Positions 35,379 to 46,079 of a stretch of 64,000 bases of DNA are shown here, one piece after another (positions within the stretch are counted from its first letter, which is position 1; every line of letters begins with the position of its first letter). The translations under genes were made by a program, and so were the position numbers. The notes beneath the pieces were generated by a model, which was not told the origin of the DNA, made no database searches, and worked only from the letters and a program-made list of their open reading frames with translations. The stretch is from Serratia grimesii NBRC 13537 (GTDB lineage: Bacteria; Pseudomonadota; Gammaproteobacteria; Enterobacterales; Enterobacteriaceae): assembly GCF_001590905.1 (NCBI RefSeq), contig NZ_BCTT01000014.1, positions 62,001 through 126,000 on the forward strand, written 5' to 3'.

Positions 35379-35455
35379 TGGTCGGCGAGAGAGGATTCGA
35401 ACCTCCGACCCACTGGTCCCAAACCAGTTGCGCTACCAAGCTGCGCTACTCGCCG
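35379..35455 (-). tRNA. proM: tRNA-Pro (anticodon TGG)
   Basis: A 77-base cloverleaf starting CGGCGAGTAGCGCAGC, with anticodon loop TTTGGGA, T-loop TTCGAAT and encoded CCA. It is the last gene of argX-hisR-leuT-proM, in the same order as E. coli. Confidence 0.97.
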
Positions 35456-35531
35456 ATTTCTTGTTGCAGATACTACTAAATTTTATCGCTTATGTCTATG
35501 TAAATCTTAAATTTATTAGACATTTTGTGTG

Positions 35532-35618
35532 TGGTGCGAAGAGAGGGACTTGAACCCTCACGTCCGTAAGAACACTAACACCTGAAGCTAGCGCGTCTAC
35601 CAATTCCGCCACCTTCGC
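35532..35618 (-). tRNA. leuT: tRNA-Leu (anticodon CAG)
   Basis: An 87-base class II tRNA starting GCGAAGGTGGCGGAATTGGT, with anticodon CAG in CTTCAGGTG, a long variable arm and encoded CCA. It is the third gene of the operon. Confidence 0.97.
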
Positions 35619-35661
35619 ACAGTCACAAAACAGCTTACAATTCTTCACTTCTCTTAGGAAG

Positions 35662-35737
35662 TGGGGTGGCTAATGGGACTCGAACCCACGACAACTGGAA
35701 TCACAATCCAGGGCTCTACCAACTGAGCTATAGCCAC
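35662..35737 (-). tRNA. hisR: tRNA-His (anticodon GTG)
   Basis: A 76-base tRNA starting GTGGCTATAGCTCAGTTGG, with anticodon GTG in GATTGTGATTC and encoded CCA. The extra 5' G (-1) typical of tRNA-His is encoded at 35738. It is the second gene of the operon. Confidence 0.97.
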
Positions 35738-35801
35738 CATTTCTACTTCTTACTACTTCACGCGGTAATACTACCACCGCAGCTCTTGCACACAAACTTA
35801 A

Positions 35802-35878
<77 letters not shown>

Positions 35879-35899
35879 ATAGCGCCGTTGCGGGAGGGG

Positions 35900-35928
35900 A
35901 TACTACGGTTTTAACCCAATCCTGTCTA
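35900..35928 (-). promoter_or_regulatory. Promoter of the argX-hisR-leuT-proM operon
   Basis: -35 TAGACA, a 17-base spacer and -10 TAGTAT, followed by the C-rich discriminator CCCCTCCCGC typical of stringently controlled stable-RNA promoters. It closely resembles the E. coli argX promoter. Confidence 0.8.
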
Positions 35929-36013
35929 GTGCTTTTTCGCAGAAATGTTGCGTTTGATTACGCTTTGCTCACTCCTGCGCAGGAAAGGGCCGTCCGTAGC
36001 CCCTTTTCACCGG

Positions 36014-37417
36014 TTATTGCTGGGTTTCTGTCCGTTTTTCAGCCGGATGATGTTTCTTGTGCATACCGAAAGCAAAGTAGCACAGACTGACCGCCGCTAA
36101 GAATATCGCCCCAACCAACAGAGAAATGCGGGTATCCGGGTTAATTCCCATGCCGATCAGCACGCAAACCAGGAAAGCAATGGTCAGATAGTTCACATAG
36201 GGGAACATAATCGACTTAAAGCTGTGGGTTTTGATCGCTGCCTTATGGGCACGGCGGAAATACAGTTGGCTAATCAGCACCACAAACCACGGCACCATAC
36301 CTGGCAGCACGCTGGCGCTGTAGACATAGACAAATACCGCCTGCGGATTGGGGATCAGATAATTCAAACCAGAGCCGACCAACAGGCAAGCAATAGTCAC
36401 AGCAATACAGTTCACCGGCACGCCGCTGGCAGACAGTTTGGTCAGTGAGGCAGGGAGTTGACGGTTCTTGGCCAGCGCGTACAGCATGCGCCCCCCGCTA
36501 TACATACCGCTATTACAGCCAGAGAGTGCAGCGGTCAGTACCACAAAGTTAATGATACCGGCAGCGGCAACGATGCCGATTTTGGCGAAGGTCAGCACAA
36601 ATGGGCTGCCGGTGGTGCCAATACCGTTCCAAGGGAAGATGGTAACAATGACAAAAATAGCGCCGACGTAGAAGATCAGGATGCGCCACAAGATATTGTT
36701 AATCGCGCGTTTCAACGTCACCTGCGGGTTCTTGGCCTCACCCGCGGTAATGCCGACCAGCTCAACCCCTTGATAAGACGCCACCACAATACACAACGCA
36801 AACAGGAAACCTTTCCAGCCGCCGGCAAAGAAACCGCCGTGTTCAGTCAGGTTGGCAAATCCGATAGGTTGACCACCGTTACCAAAGCCAAACAAGATCA
36901 CACCCAGCCCGACCAGAATCATCACAATGATAGTGGTCACCTTGATCATGGCAAACCAAAACTCCAGCTCGCCATACAGGCGTACCGCCGCCACGTTAGC
37001 CAACGCTACCATCGCCACGGCGATTAATGCCGGCAGCCACTGCGGGATCTCCGGGAACCAGAACTGCACGTAGACCCCAATGGCAGTGATTTCCGATATG
37101 CCAACAGCGATCCACATAAACCAATAGCCCCAGGCCGTCAGATAGCCAAAGTAAGGGCTCATGTATTTATGGGCATAAACGGCAAAGGAGCCTGCGACCG
37201 GTTCAAGGAACAACATCTCGCCCATCGAGCGCATAATAAAGAACACGAACAGCCCGGCGATGATATACGCCAATAATACCGACGGCCCCGCCCATTTCAG
37301 CGTACTGGCTGAGCCCATAAACAGACCGACGCCAATGGTACCCCCCAGCGCAATCAGCTCGATATGCCGGGCTTCCAGCCCTCGGTGTAGTCCTTGCGGT
37401 TTTTCTTTGTGTGCCAT
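36014..37417 (-). CDS. thrP: Threonine/serine permease ThrP (YifK)
   Basis: APC-family amino acid:proton symporter, 467 residues, 12 membrane segments, inner membrane. The N-terminal signature [20 protein letters not shown] is followed by [19 protein letters not shown] and the [15 protein letters not shown] loop. The position between wecG and the argX tRNA operon identifies it as yifK, shown in Salmonella and E. coli to carry threonine and serine. GAGG stands 4 bases before the ATG. In Salmonella it is under Lrp and sRNA control; nothing here was tested for that. Confidence 0.93.
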   Translation of the reverse strand: MAHKEKPQGLHRGLEARHIELIALGGTIGVGLFMGSASTLKWAGPSVLLAYIIAGLFVFFIMRSMGEMLFLEPVAGSFAVYAHKYMSPYFGYLTAWGYWFMWIAVGISEITAIGVYVQFWFPEIPQWLPALIAVAMVALANVAAVRLYGELEFWFAMIKVTTIIVMILVGLGVILFGFGNGGQPIGFANLTEHGGFFAGGWKGFLFALCIVVASYQGVELVGITAGEAKNPQVTLKRAINNILWRILIFYVGAIFVIVTIFPWNGIGTTGSPFVLTFAKIGIVAAAGIINFVVLTAALSGCNSGMYSGGRMLYALAKNRQLPASLTKLSASGVPVNCIAVTIACLLVGSGLNYLIPNPQAVFVYVYSASVLPGMVPWFVVLISQLYFRRAHKAAIKTHSFKSIMFPYVNYLTIAFLVCVLIGMGINPDTRISLLVGAIFLAAVSLCYFAFGMHKKHHPAEKRTETQQ

Positions 37418-37750
37418 AAATCCTCAGTATTATTTCTTGATTGTGTTTGCATGCCGGCTATTACCGGTCGTTATTGTTTTAATGAAAAATAGCGTAAATC
37501 ATCTCCCGCCGCTCAGGCGGACATCAACGTGTAGTCGGGGCAATCTTACGGCGGAGAAAAACGTCGTTCAGTGCGGCCATATCTGGCGCCAACAGCTGGG
37601 GATAATTTCAGGGCGGTATCGTTTCGCATTTTGCCGCTATAAGCAAACCGCAATTTAAAACTTTATGGAATAAATACAGGGGAGTTTAGGAACTGAGGTT
37701 ATAGGGACGCTGGCTAAACAGCCATAAAGCAGGTTATTTGAACAACCTAT
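37418..37750 (-). promoter_or_regulatory. thrP upstream region
   Basis: The gap between the wecG terminator and thrP is AT-rich near the gene (37420-37500), where a promoter is expected, but I could not pick clear -35/-10 boxes. No ORF or repeat is visible. Confidence 0.3.
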
Positions 37751-37781
37751 GCGCCAAGGCAAAATAATCTTGCCCTGGCGC
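37751..37781 (-). terminator. Hairpin at the end of the ECA operon
   Basis: GCGCCAGGGCAA / TTGCCTTGGCGC, a 12-bp stem with one mismatch and a 7-base loop, 5 bases after the wecG stop. It has no T-run. Confidence 0.6.
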
Positions 37782-37786
37782 CATCA

Positions 37787-38527
37787 TCACATCTTGCCGC
37801 GGTAATAGTAACCCACGAACTTGAGTAGCCTGAGCTGGCGCCGAATACGGCTCGGTTGGCTGAGCAACCGGTAAAGCCACTCCAGACCGAGATTCTGCCA
37901 GACCTTGGGGGCACGCTTCACATGCCCAGTGAACACGTCATAGGTCCCACCAACTCCCATATAGAGCGCCTTTGGATGGACCTTGCGACAATCTCGCATC
38001 AAGATTTCCTGTTTCGGCGATCCCATGGCTACCGTCACGATGGCAGCTCCGCTGGCACGGATCCGTTCAAACAGCGCTTCACGCTGTTCAGGCTTGAAAT
38101 AACCGTCCTGGCTACCCACCAGATTAACGTTCCACTGGCTACGCAGCTTCTGTTCCGTTTCCGCCAATACCGACGGCTTGCCGCCAATCAGAAACACCGG
38201 TGTGCCTTCACGCCCAGCCCGCTGCATCAATGCTTCCCACAGATCGGCTCCTGCGACGCGTGACACATTAGCGCCTGGATATTTACGACGGATAGACCGA
38301 ACCATGCTGATGCCGTCCGCGTACTTATATTCCGCTTCATCCAACAAGGCATGCAGTTCCGCATCTTGTTCCGCTGTAAGGATTTTTTCGGCATTCATGG
38401 CAACCAATGTGCCCTGTTTTACCCGGCCACCGTCAAAGAGAAAATCCATGCACTGTGCCATATCGCGAAATCCCCAGAGGCTGAAACCGCGCAGCTCATA
38501 TTTGGGGACCGAGATTTTTACTTCCAT
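37787..38527 (-). CDS. wecG: UDP-N-acetyl-D-mannosaminuronate transferase
   Basis: Adds ManNAcA to lipid I (GlcNAc-PP-undecaprenol) to form ECA lipid II at the inner membrane. It belongs to the WecG/TagA/CpsF family (GT26); 246 residues as in E. coli. Family sequences are [29 protein letters not shown] and [17 protein letters not shown], and the C-terminus is basic and probably membrane-associated. It is the last of the twelve wec genes, 18 bases after wzyE. Confidence 0.96.
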   Translation of the reverse strand: MEVKISVPKYELRGFSLWGFRDMAQCMDFLFDGGRVKQGTLVAMNAEKILTAEQDAELHALLDEAEYKYADGISMVRSIRRKYPGANVSRVAGADLWEALMQRAGREGTPVFLIGGKPSVLAETEQKLRSQWNVNLVGSQDGYFKPEQREALFERIRASGAAIVTVAMGSPKQEILMRDCRKVHPKALYMGVGGTYDVFTGHVKRAPKVWQNLGLEWLYRLLSQPSRIRRQLRLLKFVGYYYRGKM

Positions 38528-38545
38528 CTTATTATTACCCTTACC

Positions 38546-39922
38546 TTACAAAAGGCTGTCGGCCTGAACGGATGATGCAGGCGGTGTCAGAGTGCGCGAG
38601 CGCAGCACCCGCGCCTTAATCAAGCCGGCAGTGTCAAACAGCCAGTACAGCAATTTTGCCATCAGCAAACAGGCACCAAAAATAAGGCAGAAGAACACCA
38701 CTCGCGAAACAAACGAATCCACGCCCTCGCGTGCCAGCACAATGATGTTGAATACCGCGCCAAAGCAGAAGCCCTGCAATATGGCAGCCTTATAACGGTT
38801 CGGCTCGCTTTTGCCCATCTCATACAGCCAGTCGAACCATTTGATAATCATACCCACCAAAACCGCGCCAACCGGAATAAACAGCGCGCCGCCCATCACC
38901 ACCAAAGAACCGATAAGCGTCGGCGAAATCGCCAAGCCTGAATGGTTATTCAGCACTTCCCAGGTGAAATAGTTGGCGGTGTTCAGCACGGTATCCGGTC
39001 GCCCCGGCCATAGCCAAGACGGAATAAAGACGTAGAAATCACGTACTATCGGCGCCAGGCCCTGGAAATCAATCTTGTCGTAGTTTTGCAGCAGTAACGC
39101 CAGGTTTTCCCACGGCGAGAACGTATCACGCGTCAGATAGAGGAACGTATAAAACGCCTCGGGGCCACTGACGTCCAGGCTGTAGCGCTTTAACGCCAAC
39201 CAGAACATACCAACGATACCGAACACCCCGGCAGCTACCAGCATCCACAGCGAGATCCATCCCCGCACGATGCCGATAAACAGAAATAGCGAGAAGGCAA
39301 TAATGATATTGGCACGTGTGCCGCCGACTATCACGTAGGTCAAAATGCCAAAAGCGACCGTTGCCGCCAGGAAAAAGAACCAGGCACGCAAATCTTGTTT
39401 CAGGAAATACACCACCAGCATCGCCGGGATAAAGAAATAGAAGAACCGCTTGAGCGCCACGCCAGAAACATCACTGGAGAAAATCTGGCTGTAGGAGTTG
39501 AGCTTGAACAGCAAGAAACCGTTTTGCATAAAGAAAATGCCAACGGTGACAATGGCCACTAACGCCAGTAATACCCAGGTCAGGTTGGTTTCCACCCTGT
39601 TCATGGTAAATACGGGCTTACGCGGCTGCATGCTGCGCTTTCGCAACCGGGTTTTATAGCTGACGTAATAAATCGCATAAAACGCAGTGGCAGAGAGAAT
39701 GGCGTACAGCAGGAACTCTACGGGCACCACTTCAACGTCGAACTGGAACACCAGTAAACACGTCAATGGGAAGCCAAAGTAAAACGTCAGCAGATACAGC
39801 AGCGAAAAGAAGACGTTGAAGTTAAAGCGGACACGCCGAAACTCCTGATAGGTCAACGTCAGTACAAACAAGGTCCCAATCAGGTAGACGACAAATAACC
39901 CGCCAAATTGCGCCAGCGTCAT
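38546..39922 (-). CDS. wzyE: ECA polymerase WzyE
   Basis: Inner-membrane polymerase that joins ECA trisaccharide repeats on the periplasmic side. It has 458 residues (E. coli about 450) and 10 or more hydrophobic segments. Conserved stretches include [29 protein letters not shown]-type sequence in the large periplasmic loop (about 310-330). Its start overlaps the wecF stop by 4 bases. Chain length is set together with WzzE from the same operon. Confidence 0.95.
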   Translation of the reverse strand: MTLAQFGGLFVVYLIGTLFVLTLTYQEFRRVRFNFNVFFSLLYLLTFYFGFPLTCLLVFQFDVEVVPVEFLLYAILSATAFYAIYYVSYKTRLRKRSMQPRKPVFTMNRVETNLTWVLLALVAIVTVGIFFMQNGFLLFKLNSYSQIFSSDVSGVALKRFFYFFIPAMLVVYFLKQDLRAWFFFLAATVAFGILTYVIVGGTRANIIIAFSLFLFIGIVRGWISLWMLVAAGVFGIVGMFWLALKRYSLDVSGPEAFYTFLYLTRDTFSPWENLALLLQNYDKIDFQGLAPIVRDFYVFIPSWLWPGRPDTVLNTANYFTWEVLNNHSGLAISPTLIGSLVVMGGALFIPVGAVLVGMIIKWFDWLYEMGKSEPNRYKAAILQGFCFGAVFNIIVLAREGVDSFVSRVVFFCLIFGACLLMAKLLYWLFDTAGLIKARVLRSRTLTPPASSVQADSLL

Positions 39923-41004
39923 GAATTATCCCCTGCAGCCAGGGCTAATGCCTGTTGCCAGCCATCAACGTAGTTGGGATTAAAGAAGGCGATCGTCTGC
40001 TTATCCACTGACGCCAGCTGGCGCTGCGCTTCTCGCACTACTGCCTCATCCAAGGAGTCGCCATAAAACAGCACCGGTAGATGCTGCTCTGCCAGGTCCT
40101 GCCAGAACGGGTTCTGCCGGCTCAGCACGAACGGCACACCAAACTGGATCAGCAGGCAAAGCGTGCCGATACCCTGCTGGCGGTTAAAAATAAAGTAGCC
40201 AAGATCGCACTCGCGCAGAATGTTCAGGTAGTCGTCGAACGCCACCTGCTGCGTCAATAGCTGCAAGTTCTTATTACCAAACAGCGCCAGCCCGGCAGTA
40301 CGTACCTGTTCAATATAAGCATCGTTGTTGGCCGGATACCCCATCGGCAGGATCACACGAACATCGGCACCAAATTGCTGATGAATCGCTTTCAGTGCTT
40401 CCACATGCCGGTTAGTACGATCACCTGAATTCCCCACCAGAATGGTCATAGGGCCAGCCAGGTTTTTATCTACGTTAATGCCGGTCAACGCTGGATCCAT
40501 CCGTGTCGGAAAATACAACAAAGAAGCCGGCACACGCACATGACGCTGTTGATAGTGGATTACATCACCACGAGTGGCAAACACGTGTCCCACCCTGCCC
40601 TGCGCAATACGGCGCAGTAAATAGAACAGGCGGAATTTCCAACTGGTTGCGTTTTCATAAAGGTCAGCCCCCCAGATATGCCAGCTCACCTGATGCGCTT
40701 TGATTTTCCCACTTAACAACGCCAGCCACAGCGTAGGGTTAAATTGACCATGCAGGAAGAAGCGCTGGTTGCGATCGGCCTGAGCACGGGCAATGACCGC
40801 CATCGCCAGGCTTTTCTTGTCCGGATAGCATTCAATGCTCAGATCGGGGAACGACCCTAGTGCAGCAGCGTCTTTCGCAGCTACCATGAAATGGCGTGTC
40901 TGATCGGACGGCAGGCGCTTCGCCAACACGTCGTTGAAGAAACGCAGCACCGTCTGATTGTGATGCGGGATATCAGATCCCAATACGTGAATCAGTGTGG
41001 TCAT
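39919..41004 (-). CDS. wecF: TDP-Fuc4NAc:lipid II Fuc4NAc transferase
   Basis: Adds the third ECA sugar, 4-acetamido-4,6-dideoxygalactose, to lipid II to give lipid III (GT56). The 361-residue cytoplasmic, membrane-associated protein starts [25 protein letters not shown] as in E. coli and keeps [12 protein letters not shown] and [16 protein letters not shown]. It has 4-base overlaps with wzxE upstream and wzyE downstream. Confidence 0.95.
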   Translation of the reverse strand: MTTLIHVLGSDIPHHNQTVLRFFNDVLAKRLPSDQTRHFMVAAKDAAALGSFPDLSIECYPDKKSLAMAVIARAQADRNQRFFLHGQFNPTLWLALLSGKIKAHQVSWHIWGADLYENATSWKFRLFYLLRRIAQGRVGHVFATRGDVIHYQQRHVRVPASLLYFPTRMDPALTGINVDKNLAGPMTILVGNSGDRTNRHVEALKAIHQQFGADVRVILPMGYPANNDAYIEQVRTAGLALFGNKNLQLLTQQVAFDDYLNILRECDLGYFIFNRQQGIGTLCLLIQFGVPFVLSRQNPFWQDLAEQHLPVLFYGDSLDEAVVREAQRQLASVDKQTIAFFNPNYVDGWQQALALAAGDNS

Positions 41005-42251
41005 ACTCGTCTACGATAAAGAATAAATACGCAGCTACAGAGCGCGAAATACACGATGTAGGTTGCCATGTAAGCCTGCGTTGCGCCCAGTGCGCCGTGC
41101 AACGGTATCAACCAGTGCGAGAACAGCGTCAACAGCAGGAACTGACTGACTTCAGTCAGGATATAAAAACGCAGCGACGCTTTGGCAATAACCAGGTAAC
41201 CAAACACATAAGCGCCAACTTTCAGCACGTCTCCCACCAACTGCCAGGCAAACAGATCACGCATCGCGATGAACTTGTCCGTGAACAGTAACCAGATGGC
41301 AAAATCGCGTAACAGCCAGACGGTGAAACTTACCGCTGCCACCGCAGGCAGTACAAATTTAAGTGAACGCACAATCTCCTGTGAGATGGCGCTTTTTTCC
41401 TTCAACCGCGACAACGTTGGTAGCAGATAAACGGTAAATGAAGCGGTGATAAACTGGAGGTAAGCATCGGAGATACTGCTGACGCCCTGCCAAATCCCCA
41501 CCTCATCCCAACTGTAATGGCTCGCCAGCAAGTTACGCATCATCACGTAGGCCACCGGCAGCGTCACCGAAGTGATCAGCGCCATAATGGTGAACTTGCC
41601 CAGATGGCTGGCTAATGCCTTGTCCCATGCCAGCGCTAAATAGCGCAGCGGCAAGGTTTTGCGTCGCCACAGCATAAAACCCGCGGGTAATACCACTAAT
41701 GCCGGCACCAGCGCTAACCCCGCCAACGCGCCTTCATAGCCCCCGAGTTTAAAGCACAGGTAGTATGCCACTACGCCAATCAGGCTGCCGCCAATCACCG
41801 CCAGTGCGTTGCCCATCGCATCGCGGTAACCCTTCAGCACGGCCATAAACAGGTTGGCGTAGGCAATGCCCATCTGAATAAATGCCACTGCCCGCACCAC
41901 GTTCACGAACTCAGCATGACCAAACAATCCAATACTGATGGGTTCAGCAGCGAACAGAAACACCAGCGCCAACAGCGTGGAAAAGCCCAGTACGATAGTC
42001 GACGCCGTGCCAACAGCCAGTCGCAGCCGCTGTGGGTCCTGATGATATTCGGCAACATATTTAGTGATGCCGTTAAAAATCCCGGCGCCGGACAGCACAC
42101 CCAATACAGTAATCAACTGACGGAAGTTACCCGCTTGCCCAACACCGCTGGGGCCAAACGCCACCGCCAGCAATTTCACCACCAACAACCCCACGCCAAT
42201 CTTGATAAGCGTAGAGCCGGCAGTCCAAAGCGATGCTTTTGCCAGTGACAT
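41001..42251 (-). CDS. wzxE: ECA lipid III flippase WzxE
   Basis: Flips undecaprenyl-PP-linked ECA trisaccharide to the periplasmic face. The 416-residue MOP-superfamily protein has about 12 membrane helices and starts [19 protein letters not shown], the family pattern. The cytoplasmic loops are basic (RRKTLPLR; the C-terminus ends RRRV). Only one base separates it from wecE and it overlaps wecF by 4 bases. Confidence 0.95.
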   Translation of the reverse strand: MSLAKASLWTAGSTLIKIGVGLLVVKLLAVAFGPSGVGQAGNFRQLITVLGVLSGAGIFNGITKYVAEYHQDPQRLRLAVGTASTIVLGFSTLLALVFLFAAEPISIGLFGHAEFVNVVRAVAFIQMGIAYANLFMAVLKGYRDAMGNALAVIGGSLIGVVAYYLCFKLGGYEGALAGLALVPALVVLPAGFMLWRRKTLPLRYLALAWDKALASHLGKFTIMALITSVTLPVAYVMMRNLLASHYSWDEVGIWQGVSSISDAYLQFITASFTVYLLPTLSRLKEKSAISQEIVRSLKFVLPAVAAVSFTVWLLRDFAIWLLFTDKFIAMRDLFAWQLVGDVLKVGAYVFGYLVIAKASLRFYILTEVSQFLLLTLFSHWLIPLHGALGATQAYMATYIVYFALCSCVFILYRRRV

Positions 42252-42252
42252 A

Positions 42253-43383
42253 TCAGGCGCAGAAACTAAGAATGGTATTGATCACTGTGCGTTGAGTGAC
42301 ATCAGACATATTGTAGAACAACGGCAAACGTACCAGACGTGCACTCTCTTGGCTGGTGAAACGATCTTCACCGGCAAAGCGACCGAAACGATCGCCCGCT
42401 GGGCAATCATGCAGTGGAATGTAATGGAACACCGCCATGATTTCGGCTTCTTTCAAATAATTGATAAACGCCGTGCGGTCTTCAATATCGCGCAATTTGA
42501 TATAGAACATATGGGCATTCTGCACGCAGTCCGTCGGGATAGTCGGCAGCTCGATACGGCCCGCCTTGGCTAATGGCAGGAGACTGTCGTGATACTGTTG
42601 CCACAGTGCCAGACGGCGTTGGTTGATGCGATCTGCCGCTTCCAGTTGGCCCCAGAGATAGGCCGCTTGCAGGTCTGACATCAGGTAGCTGGAGCCAATA
42701 TCACGCCAGGTATACTTATCGACCTGACCACGGAAGAACTGGCTGCGGTTGGTGCCTTTCTCACGAATGACTTCCGCCCGGTCAATCAGCGCTGGATCGT
42801 TAATCAGCGTTGCGCCGCCCTCACCGCCTGCGGTGTAGTTTTTGGTTTCGTGGAAGCTAAAGCAGCCAATATGGCCAATGGTACCCAGTGCTTTCCCCTT
42901 GTAGGTAGACATCACGCCTTGCGCAGCATCTTCCACCACGAACAGGTTATACTTTTTCGCCAGCGCCATGATGGTGTCCATTTCGCAGGCCACGCCAGCA
43001 TAATGTACCGGCACAATCGCGCGGGTCTTATCAGTGATTGCGGCTTCGATTTTGCACTCATCGATGTTCATGGTGTCCGGGCGCAGATCGACAAACACCA
43101 CAGTGGCGCCCCGCAACACAAAAGCATTAGCCGTTGAAACAAAGGTAAAGCTCGGCATGATCACTTCATCGCCCGGCTGGATATCCAACAGGATCGCCGC
43201 CATCTCCAGCGATGCGGTGCAGGACGGCGTCAGCAATACCTTGAGGCTACCAAACCGCTGTTCCATCCACTGCTGACAGCGCCGGGTAAAGCCACCGTCA
43301 CCACACAGCTTGCCACTGCCCATCGCAGCCTGCATATAGTCAAGTTCAGTGCCAACAACCGGTGGTGCGTTAAATGGGATCAT
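42253..43383 (-). CDS. wecE: dTDP-4-amino-4,6-dideoxygalactose transaminase
   Basis: PLP-dependent aminotransferase (DegT family) that converts dTDP-4-keto-6-deoxyglucose to dTDP-Fuc4N. It has 376 residues, as in E. coli, from the ATG at 43383, preceded by GAGG. The PLP lysine is in FHETKNYTAGEGG (about residue 181), and EDAAQGV is the cofactor aspartate region. The frame runs 45 codons further upstream inside wecD, where it has no family match. It overlaps wecD by 14 bases. It is also called rffA. Confidence 0.95.
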   Translation of the reverse strand: MIPFNAPPVVGTELDYMQAAMGSGKLCGDGGFTRRCQQWMEQRFGSLKVLLTPSCTASLEMAAILLDIQPGDEVIMPSFTFVSTANAFVLRGATVVFVDLRPDTMNIDECKIEAAITDKTRAIVPVHYAGVACEMDTIMALAKKYNLFVVEDAAQGVMSTYKGKALGTIGHIGCFSFHETKNYTAGGEGGATLINDPALIDRAEVIREKGTNRSQFFRGQVDKYTWRDIGSSYLMSDLQAAYLWGQLEAADRINQRRLALWQQYHDSLLPLAKAGRIELPTIPTDCVQNAHMFYIKLRDIEDRTAFINYLKEAEIMAVFHYIPLHDCPAGDRFGRFAGEDRFTSQESARLVRLPLFYNMSDVTQRTVINTILSFCA

Positions 43384-44101
43384 GTTTTCCTCTGTATAAC
43401 CAATACGAGGTGCTTTCAATAACAGCACCCTGTCGTTGATAGAGCCGTAGTGCGGCGATGTTACCGATCTGAGTCGCAACCCGCAGGCGTTGCAGCGCCC
43501 CTTGCCGACACTCTGCAATAACCGCCGCCATCAATCGAGAGCCAATTCCTTTGCCTGCCGCGCCTGGGAACGCCGCCAGCAGACCGATTCGGGCCTCCTG
43601 ACCACCGAGTTCACGCAGGCTGACAAAGCCTTCCGGCCGCCCAGTATCGTCGAGTACCAGCAGACATTGATGGTCAAACGTCCCCAATACCGCTTTTTCT
43701 ATCCATTCGGCATAAAAGCGGCCGCTGTCCTGGGAGTGATACCAGGGGGCGCGGAAACGGCTGGCGGTGAACACGCTGGCCGCCGCCTCACGCAACATCG
43801 GGATATCGGCCGGCACCGCCGGGCGAATGGCCTGCGGCGTCACGGAATGAGGTAATGCACATTCCGTGCCGAGATTCAGCACCAGATCGACTTCACCCTC
43901 AACCAGTTGGAAGCCTAAACGGGCCAAACCGTCCGCCCAGGCAGTTTGATGCGCCGGAATTTTGGCCTGCACCAATGCGTAGACATCCAGTTCAGCCTCG
44001 GTGAGCATAGGAGCCGCCGTAGAAAAATTGAGTTTGGCGCTGTTAAGGGCGAAAAACTCTGTTTCCCAGGCTAATGGCTCAATACTGGCGCGGACGGGCA
44101 T
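43370..44101 (-). CDS. wecD: dTDP-fucosamine acetyltransferase WecD
   Basis: GNAT enzyme that acetylates dTDP-Fuc4N to dTDP-Fuc4NAc, the donor for WecF. It has 243 residues (E. coli 224). The start [17 protein letters not shown] and the central [20 protein letters not shown] match the family. The acetyl-CoA loop is [14 protein letters not shown] (about 186-199), more canonical than in E. coli. It overlaps the end of rffH by 23 bases and the start of wecE by 14. It is also called rffC. Confidence 0.94.
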   Translation of the reverse strand: MPVRASIEPLAWETEFFALNSAKLNFSTAAPMLTEAELDVYALVQAKIPAHQTAWADGLARLGFQLVEGEVDLVLNLGTECALPHSVTPQAIRPAVPADIPMLREAAASVFTASRFRAPWYHSQDSGRFYAEWIEKAVLGTFDHQCLLVLDDTGRPEGFVSLRELGGQEARIGLLAAFPGAAGKGIGSRLMAAVIAECRQGALQRLRVATQIGNIAALRLYQRQGAVIESTSYWLYRGKHDPI

Positions 44102-44960
44102 GCAGCAGATCCAGCAGGTATTTTCCGTAACCGGTTTTCAGCAACGATTGTGCGGCGCGCTTCACGCCCTCATCGTCCAGCCAGCCGTTACGCCAGGCAA
44201 TTTCTTCCAGACAGGCAATTTTAAAGCCCTGACGTTTTTCTACCGTCTGCACAAAGCTGCTGGCTTCCAGCAGACTGTCATGAGTGCCGGTATCCAGCCA
44301 GGCGAAGCCACGGCCCAGCAGTTCAACGGTCAGTTCGCCACGCTCCAGGTACATCTGGTTAATGCTGGTGATCTCCAGCTCGCCGCGCTCCGAAGGTTTC
44401 ACCTGTTTGGCGAACTCCACAACCTGCTTGTCATAGAAATACAGCCCGGTAACCGCCCAATTGGATTTAGGCGCTTTCGGCTTTTCTTCGATCGACAGCG
44501 CACGGAAATTATCATCAAACTCCACCACGCCAAAGCGCTCGGGATCCATTACCTGATAACCGAACACGGTAGCGCCCTGCGTACGGGCGGCAACCGTCTT
44601 CAATTTGGGACTAAAGCCTTGGCCAAAGTAAATGTTGTCACCCAGCACCAGGCAGCTCGGTTCGCCAGCGAGGAATTCTTCGCCAATCAAAAATGCCTGC
44701 GCCAAGCCGTCGGGGCTGGGTTGTTCGGCATAGCTGAGGTTAATGCCGAACTCTTCGCCGCTGCCCAATAAGCGTTTGAACGAGGGTAAATCTTCTGGGG
44801 TAGAGATGATTAAAATGTCGCGGATCCCTGCCAGCATCAAAACTGACAGCGGATAATAAATCATCGGCTTGTCGTAAATAGGTAATAGCTGTTTGGATAC
44901 GCCGCGGGTAATCGGATGTAAGCGTGTGCCGGAACCGCCCGCCAGAATAATACCTTTCAT
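44079..44960 (-). CDS. rffH: Glucose-1-phosphate thymidylyltransferase RffH
   Basis: Makes dTDP-glucose for the Fuc4NAc branch of ECA synthesis. The 293-residue product (same as E. coli) starts at the ATG at 44960 as [18 protein letters not shown], the nucleotidyltransferase signature, with [20 protein letters not shown] next. The upstream in-frame codons to 44978 carry no conserved sequence. It is an RmlA paralogue; its place between rffG and wecD shows its ECA role. It is also called rmlA2. Confidence 0.95.
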   Translation of the reverse strand: MKGIILAGGSGTRLHPITRGVSKQLLPIYDKPMIYYPLSVLMLAGIRDILIISTPEDLPSFKRLLGSGEEFGINLSYAEQPSPDGLAQAFLIGEEFLAGEPSCLVLGDNIYFGQGFSPKLKTVAARTQGATVFGYQVMDPERFGVVEFDDNFRALSIEEKPKAPKSNWAVTGLYFYDKQVVEFAKQVKPSERGELEITSINQMYLERGELTVELLGRGFAWLDTGTHDSLLEASSFVQTVEKRQGFKIACLEEIAWRNGWLDDEGVKRAAQSLLKTGYGKYLLDLLHARPRQY

Positions 44961-45011
44961 ACTCACTCCAGAATCCACAGGGCCACTACTTACGGGGTGG
45001 CCTCGCTAAAT

Positions 45012-46079
45012 TTAGTCGGATAAACCTAAACGTTCACCCGCATAGGAACCGTCCTGAACGCGACGCCACCAGGTTTCATTGTTCAGATACCAGGAAACCG
45101 TTTTACGGATGCCGCTTTCAAAGGTTTCCTGCGGTCGCCAGCCCAGCTCCCGGTCAATTTTTCCGGCATCTATCGCGTAGCGCATATCATGGCCCGGACG
45201 ATCCTTGACGTAAGTAATCAGGTCGCGGTATTTCTCAACGCCCTGTGGCTTGTTCGGAGCCAACTCTTCCAGCAGATCGCAGATAGTTTGTACCACCTCA
45301 ATATTCTTGCGCTCGTTGTGACCGCCGATATTGTAGGTTTCGCCAACCACACCTTCGGTAACCACCTGGTACAACGCACGAGCGTGGTCTTCCACATACA
45401 GCCAATCACGCACCTGCGCCCCGTCGCCATACACCGGCAAGGGCTTACCAGCAACGGCATTGAGAATCACCAGTGGGATCAGTTTCTCCGGGAAGTGATA
45501 CGGGCCGTAGTTATTGGAACAGTTGGTGACGAGCGTCGGCAGGCCATAGGTACGCAACCAGGCACGAACCAGATGATCACTGGATGCCTTAGAGGCCGAA
45601 TAAGGGCTGCTCGGCGAATAAGGCGTCGTCTCAGTGAACAAATCGTCTGTGCCGTGCAGATCGCCATACACTTCATCGGTGGAAATGTGATGGAAGCGGA
45701 AGCCTTGCTTCTTCTTCGCGTCCAGCGGCTGCCAATAATGGCGGGCCGCCTCCAGCATGGTGTAAGTACCCACCACGTTGGTTTCAATAAATGCCGCAGG
45801 GCCGTCGATTGAACGGTCGACATGGCTTTCCGCCGCCAGGTGCATGATCACATCCGGCTGATACTGGGCAAATACACGATCCAGTGCCGCACGATCGCAG
45901 ATATCCACCTGCTCAAACGAATAGCGTGGGTTATCGGCAACCACTGAAAGCGATTCTAAATTGCCCGCATAGGTGAGTTTGTCTACCACCAAGACACAGT
46001 CCTGCGTGGCTTCGATAATGTGCCTCACAACTGCGGAGCCAATAAAGCCGGCGCCTCCAGTGACTAAAATACGTTTCAA
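45012..46079 (-). CDS. rffG: dTDP-glucose 4,6-dehydratase RffG
   Basis: Converts dTDP-glucose to dTDP-4-keto-6-deoxyglucose. It is an SDR enzyme with Rossmann motif GGAGFIGS at the N-terminus, catalytic [14 protein letters not shown] (Tyr/Lys) and [10 protein letters not shown] place the start at TTG 46079, which gives 355 residues as in E. coli and lies 7 bases after AAGGGG. The TTG at 46085 is too close to that site. The TTG overlaps the wecC stop as TTGA, so initiation on a rare UUG codon probably depends on coupling to wecC. It is also called rmlB2. Confidence 0.93.
   Translation of the reverse strand: MKRILVTGGAGFIGSAVVRHIIEATQDCVLVVDKLTYAGNLESLSVVADNPRYSFEQVDICDRAALDRVFAQYQPDVIMHLAAESHVDRSIDGPAAFIETNVVGTYTMLEAARHYWQPLDAKKKQGFRFHHISTDEVYGDLHGTDDLFTETTPYSPSSPYSASKASSDHLVRAWLRTYGLPTLVTNCSNNYGPYHFPEKLIPLVILNAVAGKPLPVYGDGAQVRDWLYVEDHARALYQVVTEGVVGETYNIGGHNERKNIEVVQTICDLLEELAPNKPQGVEKYRDLITYVKDRPGHDMRYAIDAGKIDRELGWRPQETFESGIRKTVSWYLNNETWWRRVQDGSYAGERLGLSD

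Noticed and set aside
35139-35438. 67-codon minus-strand frame running through proM and its spacer
   Set aside because: It overlaps a tRNA gene and its terminator, and is not plausible as a protein-coding gene.
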